The translations under genes were made by a program, and so were the position numbers. From Curtobacterium sp. MCBA15_009 (GTDB lineage: Bacteria; Actinomycetota; Actinomycetes; Actinomycetales; Microbacteriaceae): a DNA stretch of 64,000 nucleotides. A model generated the notes under the pieces. That model worked only from the letters and a program-made list of their open reading frames with translations, had not been told where the DNA came from and did no database searches. Position 1 is the stretch's first letter; the number at the start of each line of letters is the position of its first letter. The stretch lies in assembly GCF_001864895.1 (NCBI RefSeq), contig NZ_MJGO01000038.1, forward strand, positions 196,228-260,227, written 5' to 3'. This document shows positions 1-9,230 of the stretch, piece after piece.

Positions 1-381
1 CGACGGGGTGGTGGCGCAGGAGCCGCCGGACAGCGTCATCTGCTTCGGCTCCGCCTTGCCGCTGTTCTTGAAGGTCACGGTCGTGGTCTTGCTGTCGCCG
101 GGGCGCAGCGTCTGCCCGCTGTACAGGTTGGGCGTCGAGCACGTGGCGGAACCGGAGGCATCGGTGGTGCAGGTGGTGCTCGACCCGGCCTCGTTCGTCT
201 CGGCGACGTCGACCGACGCGGTCGAGACGGTGTTGTTCGGGTGCAGGAAGCTCGCGGTGTACGCCGAGAGGGTGCCCGAGAAGGACATGGACAGGGCGAT
301 GGCAGCTGCGATCCCCGCGCCGATGACGAGCGGGCTGAACCGCTTGCGACCAGCGGTGGTCGCGACGACGTGCTTGGACAT
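1..381 (-). CDS. Secreted TasA/SipW-type surface protein (partial)
   Basis: Reads from an ATG at 381 and runs off the window start, so only the first 127 residues are visible. The N-terminus is MSKHVVATTAGRKR followed by a hydrophobic stretch (about residues 16-42) ending in a SAYTAS motif, which resembles the signal region of SipW-dependent TasA/camelysin-type proteins. The exported part is Ser/Thr-rich, has two Cys close together (CTTDASGSATC) and a third near the cut. Expected at the cell surface or in the matrix. A GGAGGT Shine-Dalgarno lies about 12 nt before the ATG. Family assignment is inferred from the signal and composition only. Confidence 0.7.
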   Translation of the reverse strand, partial: MSKHVVATTAGRKRFSPLVIGAGIAAAIALSMSFSGTLSAYTASFLHPNNTVSTASVDVAETNEAGSSTTCTTDASGSATCSTPNLYSGQTLRPGDSKTTTVTFKNSGKAEPKQMTLSGGSCATTPS

Positions 382-570
382 GGCTGTGCTGTACCTCCGA
401 GAGGCCCGGGTCGGGTCAGGGGCACCGCGCGCGACCCACTGGCCGGCGCACGGAGCAGCGCCCCCGGGGATGGGCGCTGCGTACTGAGTGGTATTCAGTC
501 CTGCACGCGACTGTAGGCACGCTCAGACCACGCCGTGTCCCCCAGAGCGCGGGCAGACAGGTCCGTGCAT

Positions 571-620
571 CCCTCGGCCGAGGGGTGTCCGGGGCCGGTC
601 GTGCCCCCGGATCAGGGGGC
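571..620. terminator. Palindromes at the end of the CatA-like gene
   Basis: A perfect 14-bp palindrome CCCTCGGCCGAGGG (571-584) is followed by GCCCCC/GGGGGC arms (603-608 and 615-620) that enclose the stop codon of the gene ending at 612. No T-run follows, so this is at best an actinobacterial I-shaped terminator. The rest of the 382-611 interval shows nothing definite beyond the upstream region of the secreted-protein gene. Confidence 0.35.
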
Positions 621-1280
621 GATCCAGCCCGGCTCCCCGAGGAGTTCCTCGACCTCGCGCACGAGCCGGGCCGCGTGGAAGCCGTCGGCGGCGGCGTGGT
701 TCACCTGCAGGGCCATCGGCAGCAGGACCCGGTCGCCGACGGTGCGGTACCGACCGAGCGTGATGATCGGCAGCAGGTGGTCCCACCCGTCGGCGATGTG
801 CAGGGCGAAGCCGGTGAACGCGGCCCAGGGCAGGCTCGACACGTCGAACACGTTCCGCGGGCGGTCCTGCTGCGGGAACATGCGGGTGTCGTGCCGGTGC
901 TCGGCGATGGTCGCGACGGCGTCGTCGTGGAACCGGCGGAAGTCGGCGTCGTGGCGGACCACCAAACCCGAGAACGTCTCGGTCTCCGGGTGGAACACGG
1001 TGAACTCCGGATGGACCACGTCCCACACCGCGGGGGACCCGTCCGGCAGGAGCTGCATCCGGAACTCCGGGTGCCGGTTCACGACGGTGCTGATCGCCCA
1101 GAGCTGCGCGGGGTAGGTCCGCACACCGGCACGACGGACCGCCTCGACGAACCGGGTGACGTCGAGCTCGACCGTCATCTCGTACGAGCAGGGCACCCGC
1201 CGCCGGTAGTGCTCGAAGTGCTCACGCCGGGCCCAGCGGTCCGTGTCGATCGGTTCGAGGTGTGCGTCGGACGGGGTCAT
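612..1280 (-). CDS. Type A chloramphenicol acetyltransferase family protein
   Basis: 222 residues, the usual length of a CatA trimer subunit. Known members transfer acetyl from acetyl-CoA to the 3-hydroxyl of chloramphenicol. The catalytic signature near the C-terminus reads VNHAAADGFH, with the catalytic His at residue 195, the same number as in classical CAT; the first His of the usual HHxxxDG is Asn here. The N-terminal RREHFEHYRR segment is also typical. Stand-alone environmental members may acetylate other substrates, so resistance is not proven. Starts with ATG; no strong Shine-Dalgarno. Lies just downstream of the VOC gene on the same strand. Confidence 0.85.
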   Translation of the reverse strand: MTPSDAHLEPIDTDRWARREHFEHYRRRVPCSYEMTVELDVTRFVEAVRRAGVRTYPAQLWAISTVVNRHPEFRMQLLPDGSPAVWDVVHPEFTVFHPETETFSGLVVRHDADFRRFHDDAVATIAEHRHDTRMFPQQDRPRNVFDVSSLPWAAFTGFALHIADGWDHLLPIITLGRYRTVGDRVLLPMALQVNHAAADGFHAARLVREVEELLGEPGWIAP

Positions 1281-1313
1281 CGGACCAGCATGGCCGTCCG
1301 GTGCCGCAGCCGC

Positions 1314-1682
1314 TCAGTCCGTCGGGTGCACGAGGCAGAACGGGTGACCGGCCGGATCGAGGTACACCCGGAACGTCGCCGTCCCGGAGCCCGTCGCCGT
1401 CGCCCCGATCGCCAGGACCGCGGTCTCGCCCGCGTCGAGGTCGTCGACCTTCACGTCGAGGTGGCTCTGCTGCGGGACCGCCTGGCCCGGCCACTCCGGC
1501 GCGCGGTACTCGTCGACCCGCTGGAACGCGAGGATCGGACGGTGGTCGGTGAAGGGGAGCGCGACCTCCGCCCAGTCCTCCTCGAACTCGACGATCTCCC
1601 CGCCGAGCAGCTCGGCGTAGAAACGGGCGAGGGCGCGGGTGTCCGAGCAGTCCAGGACGACGACGTCGAGTGTGCCGATCAT
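1314..1682 (-). CDS. VOC (glyoxalase/bleomycin-resistance-like) family protein
   Basis: 122 residues with one vicinal-oxygen-chelate fold: an N-terminal strand with IGTLDVVVLDCSD, the RALARFYAELLGGE helix, a central HLDVKVDDLDAGE and the closing YLDPAGHPFCLVHP. This is the small cytosolic lyase-like group (glyoxalase_6 type) that binds a metal through His/Glu residues; the substrate is not predictable. I chose the ATG at 1682 over the in-frame GTG at 1691 because a TAGCGT -10 box ends 7 nt before it, the leaderless arrangement common in this window. It precedes the CatA-like gene by 33 nt and may be cotranscribed. Confidence 0.8.
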   Translation of the reverse strand: MIGTLDVVVLDCSDTRALARFYAELLGGEIVEFEEDWAEVALPFTDHRPILAFQRVDEYRAPEWPGQAVPQQSHLDVKVDDLDAGETAVLAIGATATGSGTATFRVYLDPAGHPFCLVHPTD

Positions 1683-1689
1683 GGCCGAC

Positions 1690-1695
1690 ACGCTA
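1690..1695 (-). promoter_or_regulatory. -10 box of the VOC gene (leaderless)
   Basis: TAGCGT on the minus strand, 7 nt before the ATG at 1682, so transcription should start at or next to the start codon. Confidence 0.45.
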
Positions 1696-1701
1696 GCCCC
1701 G

Positions 1702-4700
1702 TCAGCGCGCCGCTGCCAGGGCCTTCGTGATCCGCTGCAACGAGACCGTCTCGGCGGTGCCGAGCTCCTGCGCGAACAGGCTCAGCCGGAACTCCTCGAG
1801 CATCCACCGGGCGTGCACGAGTTCCGGGTGGGCACCGACGGCGGGCGGGAAGCTCCCACCGGCGTCGACGTACCGGTCGGTCGCGACGGTGACCTCGCGC
1901 ATCCACGTCGCGTCGCGACCGGGGTTCTGCAGGAGCTTCTGGACACGAGCCTCGACGCCCTGCAGGTACACCCGGACCCGCCGGAGCCGGTCGAGCCCCG
2001 CGTCCGAGACGAAGCCCGGGTACACGAGGCGTTCCACCTGCTGGCGCATGTCCGTCAGGGCGCCGAGCAGCGACATCGAGTTCGCCTGCTTGAGCGCGCG
2101 CTCCGCGGACCGCTGCGCGGCGAACACGGCGGCGAGCTCGGAGACGGCCGCGAACATCGTGTCGACGACCGTGGCCGACACGGCGTCACGGACGGCCTCG
2201 AACCCCGCCTTCGTGAACACCAGGCCGTCCGGGTGCGCGCGACGGATGCCGGCGTCCACCACGGCCGCGAGCACGTCGTCGAACAGCGCCGCCGTCGACG
2301 GGTACGGGCTCGCGGCGAGCGCGAGCTTCTCCTGCGCGGTCAGGTGCGACTGGATGTACGACACCGGCGAGGGCACCGCGAGCATCACGAGCCGCCGCAC
2401 CCCGGCGGGCATCCGGACCTGGCGGTCCGCCGGGGTCGCGAGCAGCTGCACGCCGACCGTCGCCTTCGGCCCCGAGCCCTCCTCCACCAGCGCCGGGTAG
2501 GCGCGGATCACGCCGCCCGCCTGCTTCGTGTCGAGGGTCTGCGGCAGGTCGTCCGTCGGCCACGTGGTGAGACCGGAACGCTCCACCGTCCGACCGGCGG
2601 TGGCGTCGGCGACCTGCGCCGGGCCTCCCGGTCGGTTCCGCCCGCGTTCCTGCGTCGCCCGGGCGACGCTCTCCTGGGTGCGGTCCTTCAGCTTGGTCTG
2701 CAGCGCCGACAGGTCCTTGCCGGCCTCGACCCGCCGTCCCCGCTCGTCGACGACCGCCCACGTGGGCAGCAGGTGTGCGGGGACCCGGCTCAGGTCGAAG
2801 TCCGACTCGGACACCGGCACGTAGGTCATCCGCTGGATGGCCTTGGCGAGGGTGGCGCGGAAGGACTCCGTCGGCTCGGTGGGGGCGTCGTCGGGCAGCT
2901 CGGCCACGATCTTCTCGGCCCAGTCCGCCGCGGGCACGACGTTCTTGCGGATCTGCTTCGGCAGCGACTTGATGAGCGCGGTGACGAGCTCCTTGCGCAG
3001 GCCGCGCACCTGCCAGTCGAAGCCCTCCTCACGCATCCGGGGGAGCAGCGCGAGCGGCACCTGGACGCTGACGCCGTCGTCCTGGGCTCCCGGCTCGAAG
3101 CGGTACCGGATGGCGAGTCGCTGGTCGCCGCTCCGCCACTGGGTCGGGTACTCCTGCTGGTCCTGCGCGGCCTCGGCGGCGTCCTCGTCGAGCAGGTCGG
3201 ACCGCTGCATCGTGAGCAGGTCCGGCTCGTCGCGTCGCGCCTGCCGCCACCACCCCTCGAAGGCGCGGGTGGTCGCGACGTCGGCGGGGACGCGGGCGTC
3301 GTAGAACTCGTAGACGTTCTCGTCGTCGAGCAGGATGTCGCGGCGCCGGGTGCGCTCCTCGAGCTGCTCGAGTTCCTTGCGGAGCTTCCGGTTGGCACGG
3401 TCGAACGCCTGCTGGGAGTCCCACTCGCCCTCGACCAGGGCGTGCCGGATGAAGAGCTCGCGGGAGTGCTCCGGGTCGATGCGGGAGTACTGCACCCGGC
3501 GACGCTGCACGATGGGGACGCCGAACAGCGTCACCCGTTCGTACGCGACCACGGCGCCCTGCTTCTTCTCCCAGTGGGGTTCGCCGTACGTGCGCTTCAG
3601 CAGGTCGCCGGCGAGGGGCTCCACCCACGCGGGGTCGATCCGACCGACGGTGCGGGCGAACAGCCGGCTGGTCTCGACGAGCTCGGCGGCCATCACGGCG
3701 TCCGGCTGCTTCTTCGCCAGCACGCTGCCCGGGAAGACCACGAAGCGGGTGTTCCGGGACCCGAGGTAGTCGCGCTTCTCACGGTCGCGCAGACCGATCT
3801 GGCTGAGCAGTCCGGACAGCAGCGACCGGTGCACCGCATCGCCGTCGTCGGAGCGGGACTGCCCGACCCGGACGTCGACCTGCTTCGCGGCGCGGGAGAG
3901 CTGCCGGTACAGGTCCTGCCACTCGCGGATGCGCAGGTAGTTGAGGAACTCGGCCTTGCACAGGCGGCGGAAGGCGCTCGACGAGAGCTCCTCCTGCTTG
4001 TCCTCGATGTGGTTCCACAGGTTGAGCAGCGTGAGGAAGTCGCTGGTGGGGTCGGCGAAGCGGGCGTGCAGCTGGTCGGCGTGCGCACGCTTCTCGAGGG
4101 GACGCTCGCGCGGGTCCTGGATGCTCAGGGCGCTGACGACGGCGATGACCTCGCGGCCGACCCCCTGGCGCCCGGCCTCGAGCACCATCCGTCCGAGCCG
4201 GGGGTCGATCGGCAGACGTGTCAGCTGCCGGCCGGACTTCGTGATCCGACCGTCGGTGTCGACGGCGCGGAGCTCGCGGAGCAGGTCGAGGCCGTCCTTC
4301 ACGCCGCGGGAGTCCGGCGGCTGCAGGAAGGGGAACGACTCGATGTCGCCGAAGCCCAGGGAGATCATCTGCAGGATCACCGCGGCGAGGTTCGTGCGGA
4401 GGATCTCCGGGTCCGTGTACTCGGGCCGGCGGCCGAAGTCGTCCTCGGAGTAGAGCCGGATCGCGATGCCGTCGCTCGTGCGCCCGGCACGCCCGGACCG
4501 CTGGTTCGCGCTCGCCTGGCTGATCGCCTCGATCGGCAGCCGCTGCACCTTGGCCCGCGGCGAGTACCGCGAGATGCGGGCCGTGCCGGTGTCGACGACG
4601 TACTTGATGCCGGGGACGGTCAGGCTCGTCTCCGCCACGTTGGTCGCCAGGACGACCCGGCGACGGACGCCCGGGGTGCTGCGGCGCTCGAACACCCGGT

Positions 4701-5580
4701 GCTGGTCGGCGGCGGACAGCCGGCCGTAGAGCGGCAGGACCTCGGTGCCCGGGTAGCGCTTGCCCTCGATGGCGTCCTGCGCGTCGCGGATCTCGTTCTC
4801 GCCGGACAGGAACACCAGGACGTCGCCGGGGGCCTCACGATCCAGCTCGTCGAGCGCGTCCGTGATGCCCTGCATGACGTCGCGGTCGTCGGGCGTCCGG
4901 CCGCCGCCGCTGTCGTCGGTGCGGGGGTCGTCCTCGTCGTCGGAGCCAGCGGAGCCGTCGGCGTCCTTCGGGTCCTCGGCGACGAGCGGCCGGTAGCGGA
5001 CCTCGACCGGGTAGGTGCGGCCGGAGACCTCGATGATCGGGGCGCCGCCGAAGTGCTCCGAGAAGGACTGCGGATCGATCGTCGCACTCGTGATGATGAG
5101 CTTGAGGTCGGGACGGCGGGGGAGCAGGCGCTTCAGGTACCCGAGCAGGAAGTCGATCGTCAGCGAGCGCTCGTGGGCCTCGTCGATGATGATCGTGTCG
5201 TAGCGCTTCAGGTCGCGGTCGAAGTGGATCTCGTTGAGCAGGATGCCGTCGGTCATCAGCTTCACCCGGGTGTTCGACGACACCTTGTCGGTGAACCGCA
5301 CCTGGTAGCCCACGAGGTCGCCCAGCTCGCCGCCGAGCTCCTCGGACACCCGCTCGGCGATGGTGCGGGCGGCGATCCGGCGGGGCTGCGTGTGGCCGAT
5401 GTGCTCGCGCCCGAGCTCGAGGCAGATCTTCGGCAGCTGGGTCGTCTTGCCGGACCCGGTGGCCCCGGCGACGATGACCACCTGGTTGTCACGGATGGCG
5501 GCCGCGATGTCGTCCCGTCGCTGCGAGACCGGCAGCTCCGGCGGGTAGGTGATGACGAGCGGCGAGGAGGACATGAGCAT
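1702..5580 (-). CDS. hrpA: ATP-dependent RNA helicase HrpA (DEAH box)
   Basis: 1292 residues, the usual HrpA length of about 1300. Walker A GATGSGKT is at residues 39-46 and the DEAH box (IIIDEAHE) at 131-138; a SATIDPQSF motif III and a QRSGRAGR motif VI follow. After the two RecA domains come the helicase-associated domain, an OB fold and the long C-terminal DUF3418 region typical of bacterial HrpA. It unwinds RNA in the cytosol using NTP; in E. coli it acts on mRNA processing and stalled ribosomes. An acidic insertion of about 40 residues (DADGSAGSDDEDD) lies between the helicase domains. Start at 5580 is 12 nt after the previous stop, suggesting coupling; an ATG two codons later is possible. 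Confidence 0.95.
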   Translation of the reverse strand: MLMSSSPLVITYPPELPVSQRRDDIAAAIRDNQVVIVAGATGSGKTTQLPKICLELGREHIGHTQPRRIAARTIAERVSEELGGELGDLVGYQVRFTDKVSSNTRVKLMTDGILLNEIHFDRDLKRYDTIIIDEAHERSLTIDFLLGYLKRLLPRRPDLKLIITSATIDPQSFSEHFGGAPIIEVSGRTYPVEVRYRPLVAEDPKDADGSAGSDDEDDPRTDDSGGGRTPDDRDVMQGITDALDELDREAPGDVLVFLSGENEIRDAQDAIEGKRYPGTEVLPLYGRLSAADQHRVFERRSTPGVRRRVVLATNVAETSLTVPGIKYVVDTGTARISRYSPRAKVQRLPIEAISQASANQRSGRAGRTSDGIAIRLYSEDDFGRRPEYTDPEILRTNLAAVILQMISLGFGDIESFPFLQPPDSRGVKDGLDLLRELRAVDTDGRITKSGRQLTRLPIDPRLGRMVLEAGRQGVGREVIAVVSALSIQDPRERPLEKRAHADQLHARFADPTSDFLTLLNLWNHIEDKQEELSSSAFRRLCKAEFLNYLRIREWQDLYRQLSRAAKQVDVRVGQSRSDDGDAVHRSLLSGLLSQIGLRDREKRDYLGSRNTRFVVFPGSVLAKKQPDAVMAAELVETSRLFARTVGRIDPAWVEPLAGDLLKRTYGEPHWEKKQGAVVAYERVTLFGVPIVQRRRVQYSRIDPEHSRELFIRHALVEGEWDSQQAFDRANRKLRKELEQLEERTRRRDILLDDENVYEFYDARVPADVATTRAFEGWWRQARRDEPDLLTMQRSDLLDEDAAEAAQDQQEYPTQWRSGDQRLAIRYRFEPGAQDDGVSVQVPLALLPRMREEGFDWQVRGLRKELVTALIKSLPKQIRKNVVPAADWAEKIVAELPDDAPTEPTESFRATLAKAIQRMTYVPVSESDFDLSRVPAHLLPTWAVVDERGRRVEAGKDLSALQTKLKDRTQESVARATQERGRNRPGGPAQVADATAGRTVERSGLTTWPTDDLPQTLDTKQAGGVIRAYPALVEEGSGPKATVGVQLLATPADRQVRMPAGVRRLVMLAVPSPVSYIQSHLTAQEKLALAASPYPSTAALFDDVLAAVVDAGIRRAHPDGLVFTKAGFEAVRDAVSATVVDTMFAAVSELAAVFAAQRSAERALKQANSMSLLGALTDMRQQVERLVYPGFVSDAGLDRLRRVRVYLQGVEARVQKLLQNPGRDATWMREVTVATDRYVDAGGSFPPAVGAHPELVHARWMLEEFRLSLFAQELGTAETVSLQRITKALAAAR

Positions 5581-5592
5581 TCCAGGATACCG

Positions 5593-7425
5593 TCACACGG
5601 TCTGTGCGGCGAGTTCCGTGACCGACCGGGCGGGCAGCGCGCACACGCGGTCGTGGCAGACGAAGGCCGCGGGGTCGAGCGACGCCCGCTCGTCGAACAG
5701 TGCGAAGCCAGCCGCCGACCAGTCGCGCGCCTGCTCCGGGGTCACCCGTGCGACGACGGTCCCCGGCCGACGGGCGCCCCTGACGGCGTCGCGCAGCGGG
5801 TCGTTCGGGTCGGAGGCGACGACGACGACCTCGCGCGACGGCCGCTGCAGCGCGAGGGCGACGCCGAGGGCATCGGCGTGGCCGAGCGGCCGTTCGGTCC
5901 CGGTCACGGCACGGTCGGCGACGAGCCGGGTCGCGGCGACGCGGTACCCGTCGTCGCCGGTCAGTGCCGCGAGGGTCGCCGCAGCGGCGGCCAACGCCAC
6001 CGTGCCCGACCGCACCGCGGTCTGCGGCTGCTCGCCGGTCGCGGTGCCCGCGGCCGCCAGGACGGGGTCCACGTCGAAGCGCGCCGCGACGCCGTCGTCC
6101 ACCAGGGACCGCGCCGCGACGGCGAGTCCGGCGTCCCCGGTGACGAGGGCGAGTTCGAGCAGCCCCTCGGCCAGGAGCCCGACGTCCTCGACGGTCGGCG
6201 GCGCGCTCGACGCCCCCCGCGAGGTGCCCGACCGGACGACGACGTGGCCGTCGCGGACGTGGGCACGCAGGACGGCGTCGGCGGCACCGCGGGCGAGGTC
6301 GACCATCTCGTCGTCGCCGTGGCGGGCGCCGGCGATCGCGAGCCCACGGATCGCCAGGCCGTTCCAGCCGGTCAGGACCTGGTCGTCGAGGGGCGGGGGA
6401 TCGAGCAGCGCGCGTTCGGCGAGCGGACGTCGGTACCACTCGCCCTCGACCCGCCGTCCGTCGATCGTCGACTCGCTGTCCTGCGCCGCGACGAACGCCC
6501 CGTCCTCGCGACGCAGCGTGTCGCGGAGGAAGTCCGCGATGCCCCGGGCCTGCTCGGCACCGGCGACCGCGAGCAGCCCCGCGTTGTCGTACAGCATCCG
6601 CTCGTAGTGCGGCACGCTCCAGTCACGCCGGGTCGCGTACCGGAAGACACCGCCGTCGGCGTCGGTGAGCTCGGACCCGCGGATCGCCGCCAGCGACCGG
6701 TCGAGCAGCGCGGCGGCCTCGGCGTCGCCGTCGGCTGCCGCGTCGCCGAGGAACTCGAGCAGCGGTGCCCCCGGGAACTTCGGTGCCCCGCCGAAACCGC
6801 CGTACGTGGTGTCCTCGGACCGCAGGAGCTGACCGGTGACGGCGCGGACCCGGTCGACGGACGGGAGGCGCGGGTCGCCCCCGGCGGGTTCGTCGCCGAC
6901 CAGCGCGGCTGCGTCCGACTCGGCTCCCTGCCGGATCGCGGTCGCGATCGCCGTCGCGTTCGCGTCGACCTCGTGCCGGCGCTCCGTCCACGCGTCGAGC
7001 ACCGCCGCCAGGATCTGCCGGAACGCCGGGACCTGGCCGACGGGGGTGGGCGGGTAGTAGGTGCCGGCGAAGAACACGTGCCCGTCGGGCGTCAGGAACG
7101 TGGTCAGCGGCCACCCGAGTTGCTGGGTGAACGCGCTCGCCGCGGCCATCAGGCTGGCGTCGACGTCGGGGTTCTCCTGCCGGTCGACCTTGACGGCGAC
7201 GAAGTCGCGGCGGAGCAGCGCACCGACCTCGGGATCGGCGAAGCTCTCGCGAGCCATGACGTGGCACCAGTGGCAGGTGGCGTACCCGACGGAGACCAGG
7301 ACGGGCACGTCGCGGCGCCGGGCCTCGGCGAAGGCGTCCGGCCCCCACTCGCGCCAGTCCACCGGGTTGTCGGCGTGCATCCGCAGGTAGGGGCTGACCG
7401 AGGTGCCGAGTCGGTTGTCGTTCAT
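5593..7425 (-). CDS. Thioredoxin-fold protein of the YyaL/DUF255 family
   Basis: 610 residues. The N-terminal DUF255 thioredoxin-like domain has the family hallmark [15 protein letters not shown] (about residues 47-61), then [22 protein letters not shown]; the rest is a six-hairpin (alpha/alpha)6-like region. The family (YyaL, human SPATA20) is conserved but has no agreed reaction; similarity to sugar epimerases has been noted. Cytosolic, no signal peptide. I chose the ATG at 7425, which has GGGAG upstream, over longer in-frame extensions of low-complexity Arg/Ser/Pro sequence. It lies 12 nt upstream of hrpA. At the C-terminus the region appears shorter than in longer homologues (about 650-700 residues). 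Confidence 0.88.
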   Translation of the reverse strand: MNDNRLGTSVSPYLRMHADNPVDWREWGPDAFAEARRRDVPVLVSVGYATCHWCHVMARESFADPEVGALLRRDFVAVKVDRQENPDVDASLMAAASAFTQQLGWPLTTFLTPDGHVFFAGTYYPPTPVGQVPAFRQILAAVLDAWTERRHEVDANATAIATAIRQGAESDAAALVGDEPAGGDPRLPSVDRVRAVTGQLLRSEDTTYGGFGGAPKFPGAPLLEFLGDAAADGDAEAAALLDRSLAAIRGSELTDADGGVFRYATRRDWSVPHYERMLYDNAGLLAVAGAEQARGIADFLRDTLRREDGAFVAAQDSESTIDGRRVEGEWYRRPLAERALLDPPPLDDQVLTGWNGLAIRGLAIAGARHGDDEMVDLARGAADAVLRAHVRDGHVVVRSGTSRGASSAPPTVEDVGLLAEGLLELALVTGDAGLAVAARSLVDDGVAARFDVDPVLAAAGTATGEQPQTAVRSGTVALAAAAATLAALTGDDGYRVAATRLVADRAVTGTERPLGHADALGVALALQRPSREVVVVASDPNDPLRDAVRGARRPGTVVARVTPEQARDWSAAGFALFDERASLDPAAFVCHDRVCALPARSVTELAAQTV

Positions 7426-7516
7426 GGCTCCCAGCGTGCCCCGTCCCGACTGGGTGGGTCGCCGTCTCGGAGGATCTGTGGACGGTTGCCGGCCGTCCAC
7501 AGGGACCACCGGGGGA

Positions 7517-8062
7517 TCAGGCGGGCAGCCACCCCGTGAGCGACGCGAGGTGGCGTGCGACCTGCTCGGGCGTCCGGCCGTCCGTGTCCACCCGGGTGAC
7601 GGTGTCCGGGATGGCCGTGTCGAGCCTCCTGGCCGTCCGCGTGCTGTGCGCGAGCTGCGCCGACGGGACCACGCCGCCGGACCGACGGCCCAGCCGCTCG
7701 GCGGTGACGTCGTCACCGGCCCGGAGCAGGACGGCGGTGACCACGGGGTCGTCGCCGACGGCGGCGGCCAGCCGGTCCTGTTCGAGCACGGACACCGTGT
7801 TCGTGAACACCAACCGGTGGTGCCCGAGATCCCGGTACGCCGACCAGAGCAGGGCGAGGTTCCGCTCGGCGAGGCGGACCTCGGGGTGTGCGACGTGCGG
7901 TGCCGGGTGGGCGAGGTCGAGGACGTCGCCCTCGATCACCGCGTGGTGCACGTCGGCGCCGACGAGCAGGTCGTGCAGGGCCTCGGCCACCGTCGACTTG
8001 CCGACACCCGAGCGCCCGCCGAGGAACAGGACCTCGGGGCGGCCGGGCGCGACGTCGGCCAC
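7517..8062 (-). CDS. P-loop nucleotide kinase-like ATPase
   Basis: 181 residues starting at a GTG 2 nt after the stop of the upstream epimerase gene, so translation is probably coupled. Walker A is [10 protein letters not shown] near residue 15-24. [19 protein letters not shown] and a repeat of Arg/His-rich sequence follow, as in small AAA_33/zeta-toxin-like or gluconate-kinase-like proteins that phosphorylate small molecules. Substrate unknown. The longer frame reaching 8569 is the antisense shadow of the epimerase and was discarded. Cytosolic. Confidence 0.75.
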   Translation of the reverse strand: MADVAPGRPEVLFLGGRSGVGKSTVAEALHDLLVGADVHHAVIEGDVLDLAHPAPHVAHPEVRLAERNLALLWSAYRDLGHHRLVFTNTVSVLEQDRLAAAVGDDPVVTAVLLRAGDDVTAERLGRRSGGVVPSAQLAHSTRTARRLDTAIPDTVTRVDTDGRTPEQVARHLASLTGWLPA

Positions 8063-8064
8063 GG

Positions 8065-9132
8065 TCAGCCCAGGCCGAGGGAGAGCAGTGCGAGCGCGGC
8101 GTCCTCGGGGCCGTAGTCGAACATGCGGTCCCAGAACGGGTCGGCGGCCCACGGCACGTCGCTGCCCGCCGGGACCGCGTGGGCGGTCTCGACGAGCCAG
8201 TCGAGCTCCGGCAGGACGGCGGACGCGAACGTCGGCGGCTGCCACCCGAGCGCGCGGGCGGCGGTGGTGTCCAGGACGAACGGCGACGGCGACGACCACG
8301 GCGTGGTGCCGACGAACGCCGGCGCGTCCTGGTCGAGCAGGACCTCGTCGAACCGGTGGTCCAGGTGTGCGGCGATCGTCCGGACGATCTCGAGCGCGTC
8401 CGGGGCGGAGTCGTCCGCCACGTTCAGGATGCGACGGTCCGGCGCGTCGGCGACCAGGCGGACGAGCGAGCCGATGCCGCTCGCGGCGGTCGTGTGGTCG
8501 ACGCTGCGGCCGGCGTCGGCGAGCAGGACGCGCTCGCGGCCGTCGAGGACCCGGCGGACGACGAACCACTCCCGCGGGCGGCCGATGCCCACGCCGTACA
8601 CCTTGGACGGGCGCAGCACCGTCACCGGGGCGCCGTGGTCGAGCAGGACCTGCTCCGCGGCGACCTTCGCCGCACCGTAGCCGTCACGACTCGTCGGGTC
8701 GCCGTCGCCCGCGGCCACCGTGGGCTGGAGCTCGGTGACGGCCCCGCCGAACACCGGCTTGTCGAGGGAGTTCGCGTGCCGACCCTGCTCGTCGACGTAG
8801 ACGGAGCGCGACGAGACGAACACCGAGGACCCGACGTCGTCGAGGAACGGCAGGAGCTGCACGGCGTCGTCACGGGTCAGGCCGACCGTGTCGACCACCA
8901 GGTCCGCTCCCGGGCGCAGCAGGTCGCGCAGGGTGCTCGTGTCGCGCCGGTCGCCCGCGGTGAAGGTCACGCCGCGTGCGGTCAGGGCGTCGGCGGCGGG
9001 GCCACCGCGCCGGGCGAGGACGTCGACCTGCCAGTCGTCACCGCCGCGGCCGGAGACGTCGAGGAGCTCACGCGCGACGGCCGAACCGATCCCGCCGGTA
9101 CCGCCGAGGACGACCGCGCGTCTGCTGCTCAT
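8065..9132 (-). CDS. NAD-dependent epimerase/dehydratase (extended SDR)
   Basis: 355 residues. Rossmann signature VVLGGTGGIGSAV at residues 7-19, a VFVSSRSVYV segment (strand with the active-site Ser), and the catalytic Tyr/Lys in DGYGAAKVAAEQ. PSKVYGVGIGRPREWF and a C-terminal LGWQPP segment are typical of extended SDRs acting on nucleotide sugars or similar substrates; the exact substrate cannot be read from the sequence. Probably cotranscribed with the P-loop kinase gene immediately downstream. Starts at an ATG with a TAGCGT box 6 nt upstream. Confidence 0.85.
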   Translation of the reverse strand: MSSRRAVVLGGTGGIGSAVARELLDVSGRGGDDWQVDVLARRGGPAADALTARGVTFTAGDRRDTSTLRDLLRPGADLVVDTVGLTRDDAVQLLPFLDDVGSSVFVSSRSVYVDEQGRHANSLDKPVFGGAVTELQPTVAAGDGDPTSRDGYGAAKVAAEQVLLDHGAPVTVLRPSKVYGVGIGRPREWFVVRRVLDGRERVLLADAGRSVDHTTAASGIGSLVRLVADAPDRRILNVADDSAPDALEIVRTIAAHLDHRFDEVLLDQDAPAFVGTTPWSSPSPFVLDTTAARALGWQPPTFASAVLPELDWLVETAHAVPAGSDVPWAADPFWDRMFDYGPEDAALALLSLGLG

Positions 9133-9138
9133 GTGCCC

Positions 9139-9144
9139 ACGCTA
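9139..9144 (-). promoter_or_regulatory. -10 box of the epimerase-kinase operon (leaderless)
   Basis: TAGCGT on the minus strand, 6 nt before the ATG at 9132. Confidence 0.5.
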
Positions 9145-9230
9145 GCCGTGCCGGGACGGTCGCACGTGCCGGGTCTGCCGGGTCGGTCTCGCCGGGCGCC
9201 GGGCCGCGGTCGGCCCGGTCGGCTGCCGGG

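Noticed and set aside
612..1280. Active chloramphenicol resistance gene
   Set aside because: Fold and catalytic His fit, but substrate cannot be read from sequence and there is no mobile or resistance context; kept as family-level call.
1639..7539. 1966-codon open frame on the plus strand opposite hrpA and the YyaL-type gene
   Set aside because: Arg/Gly/Leu/Val-rich shadow of two well-supported minus-strand genes; no motifs or membrane pattern of its own. Many similar long antisense frames in this GC-rich window were dropped for the same reason.
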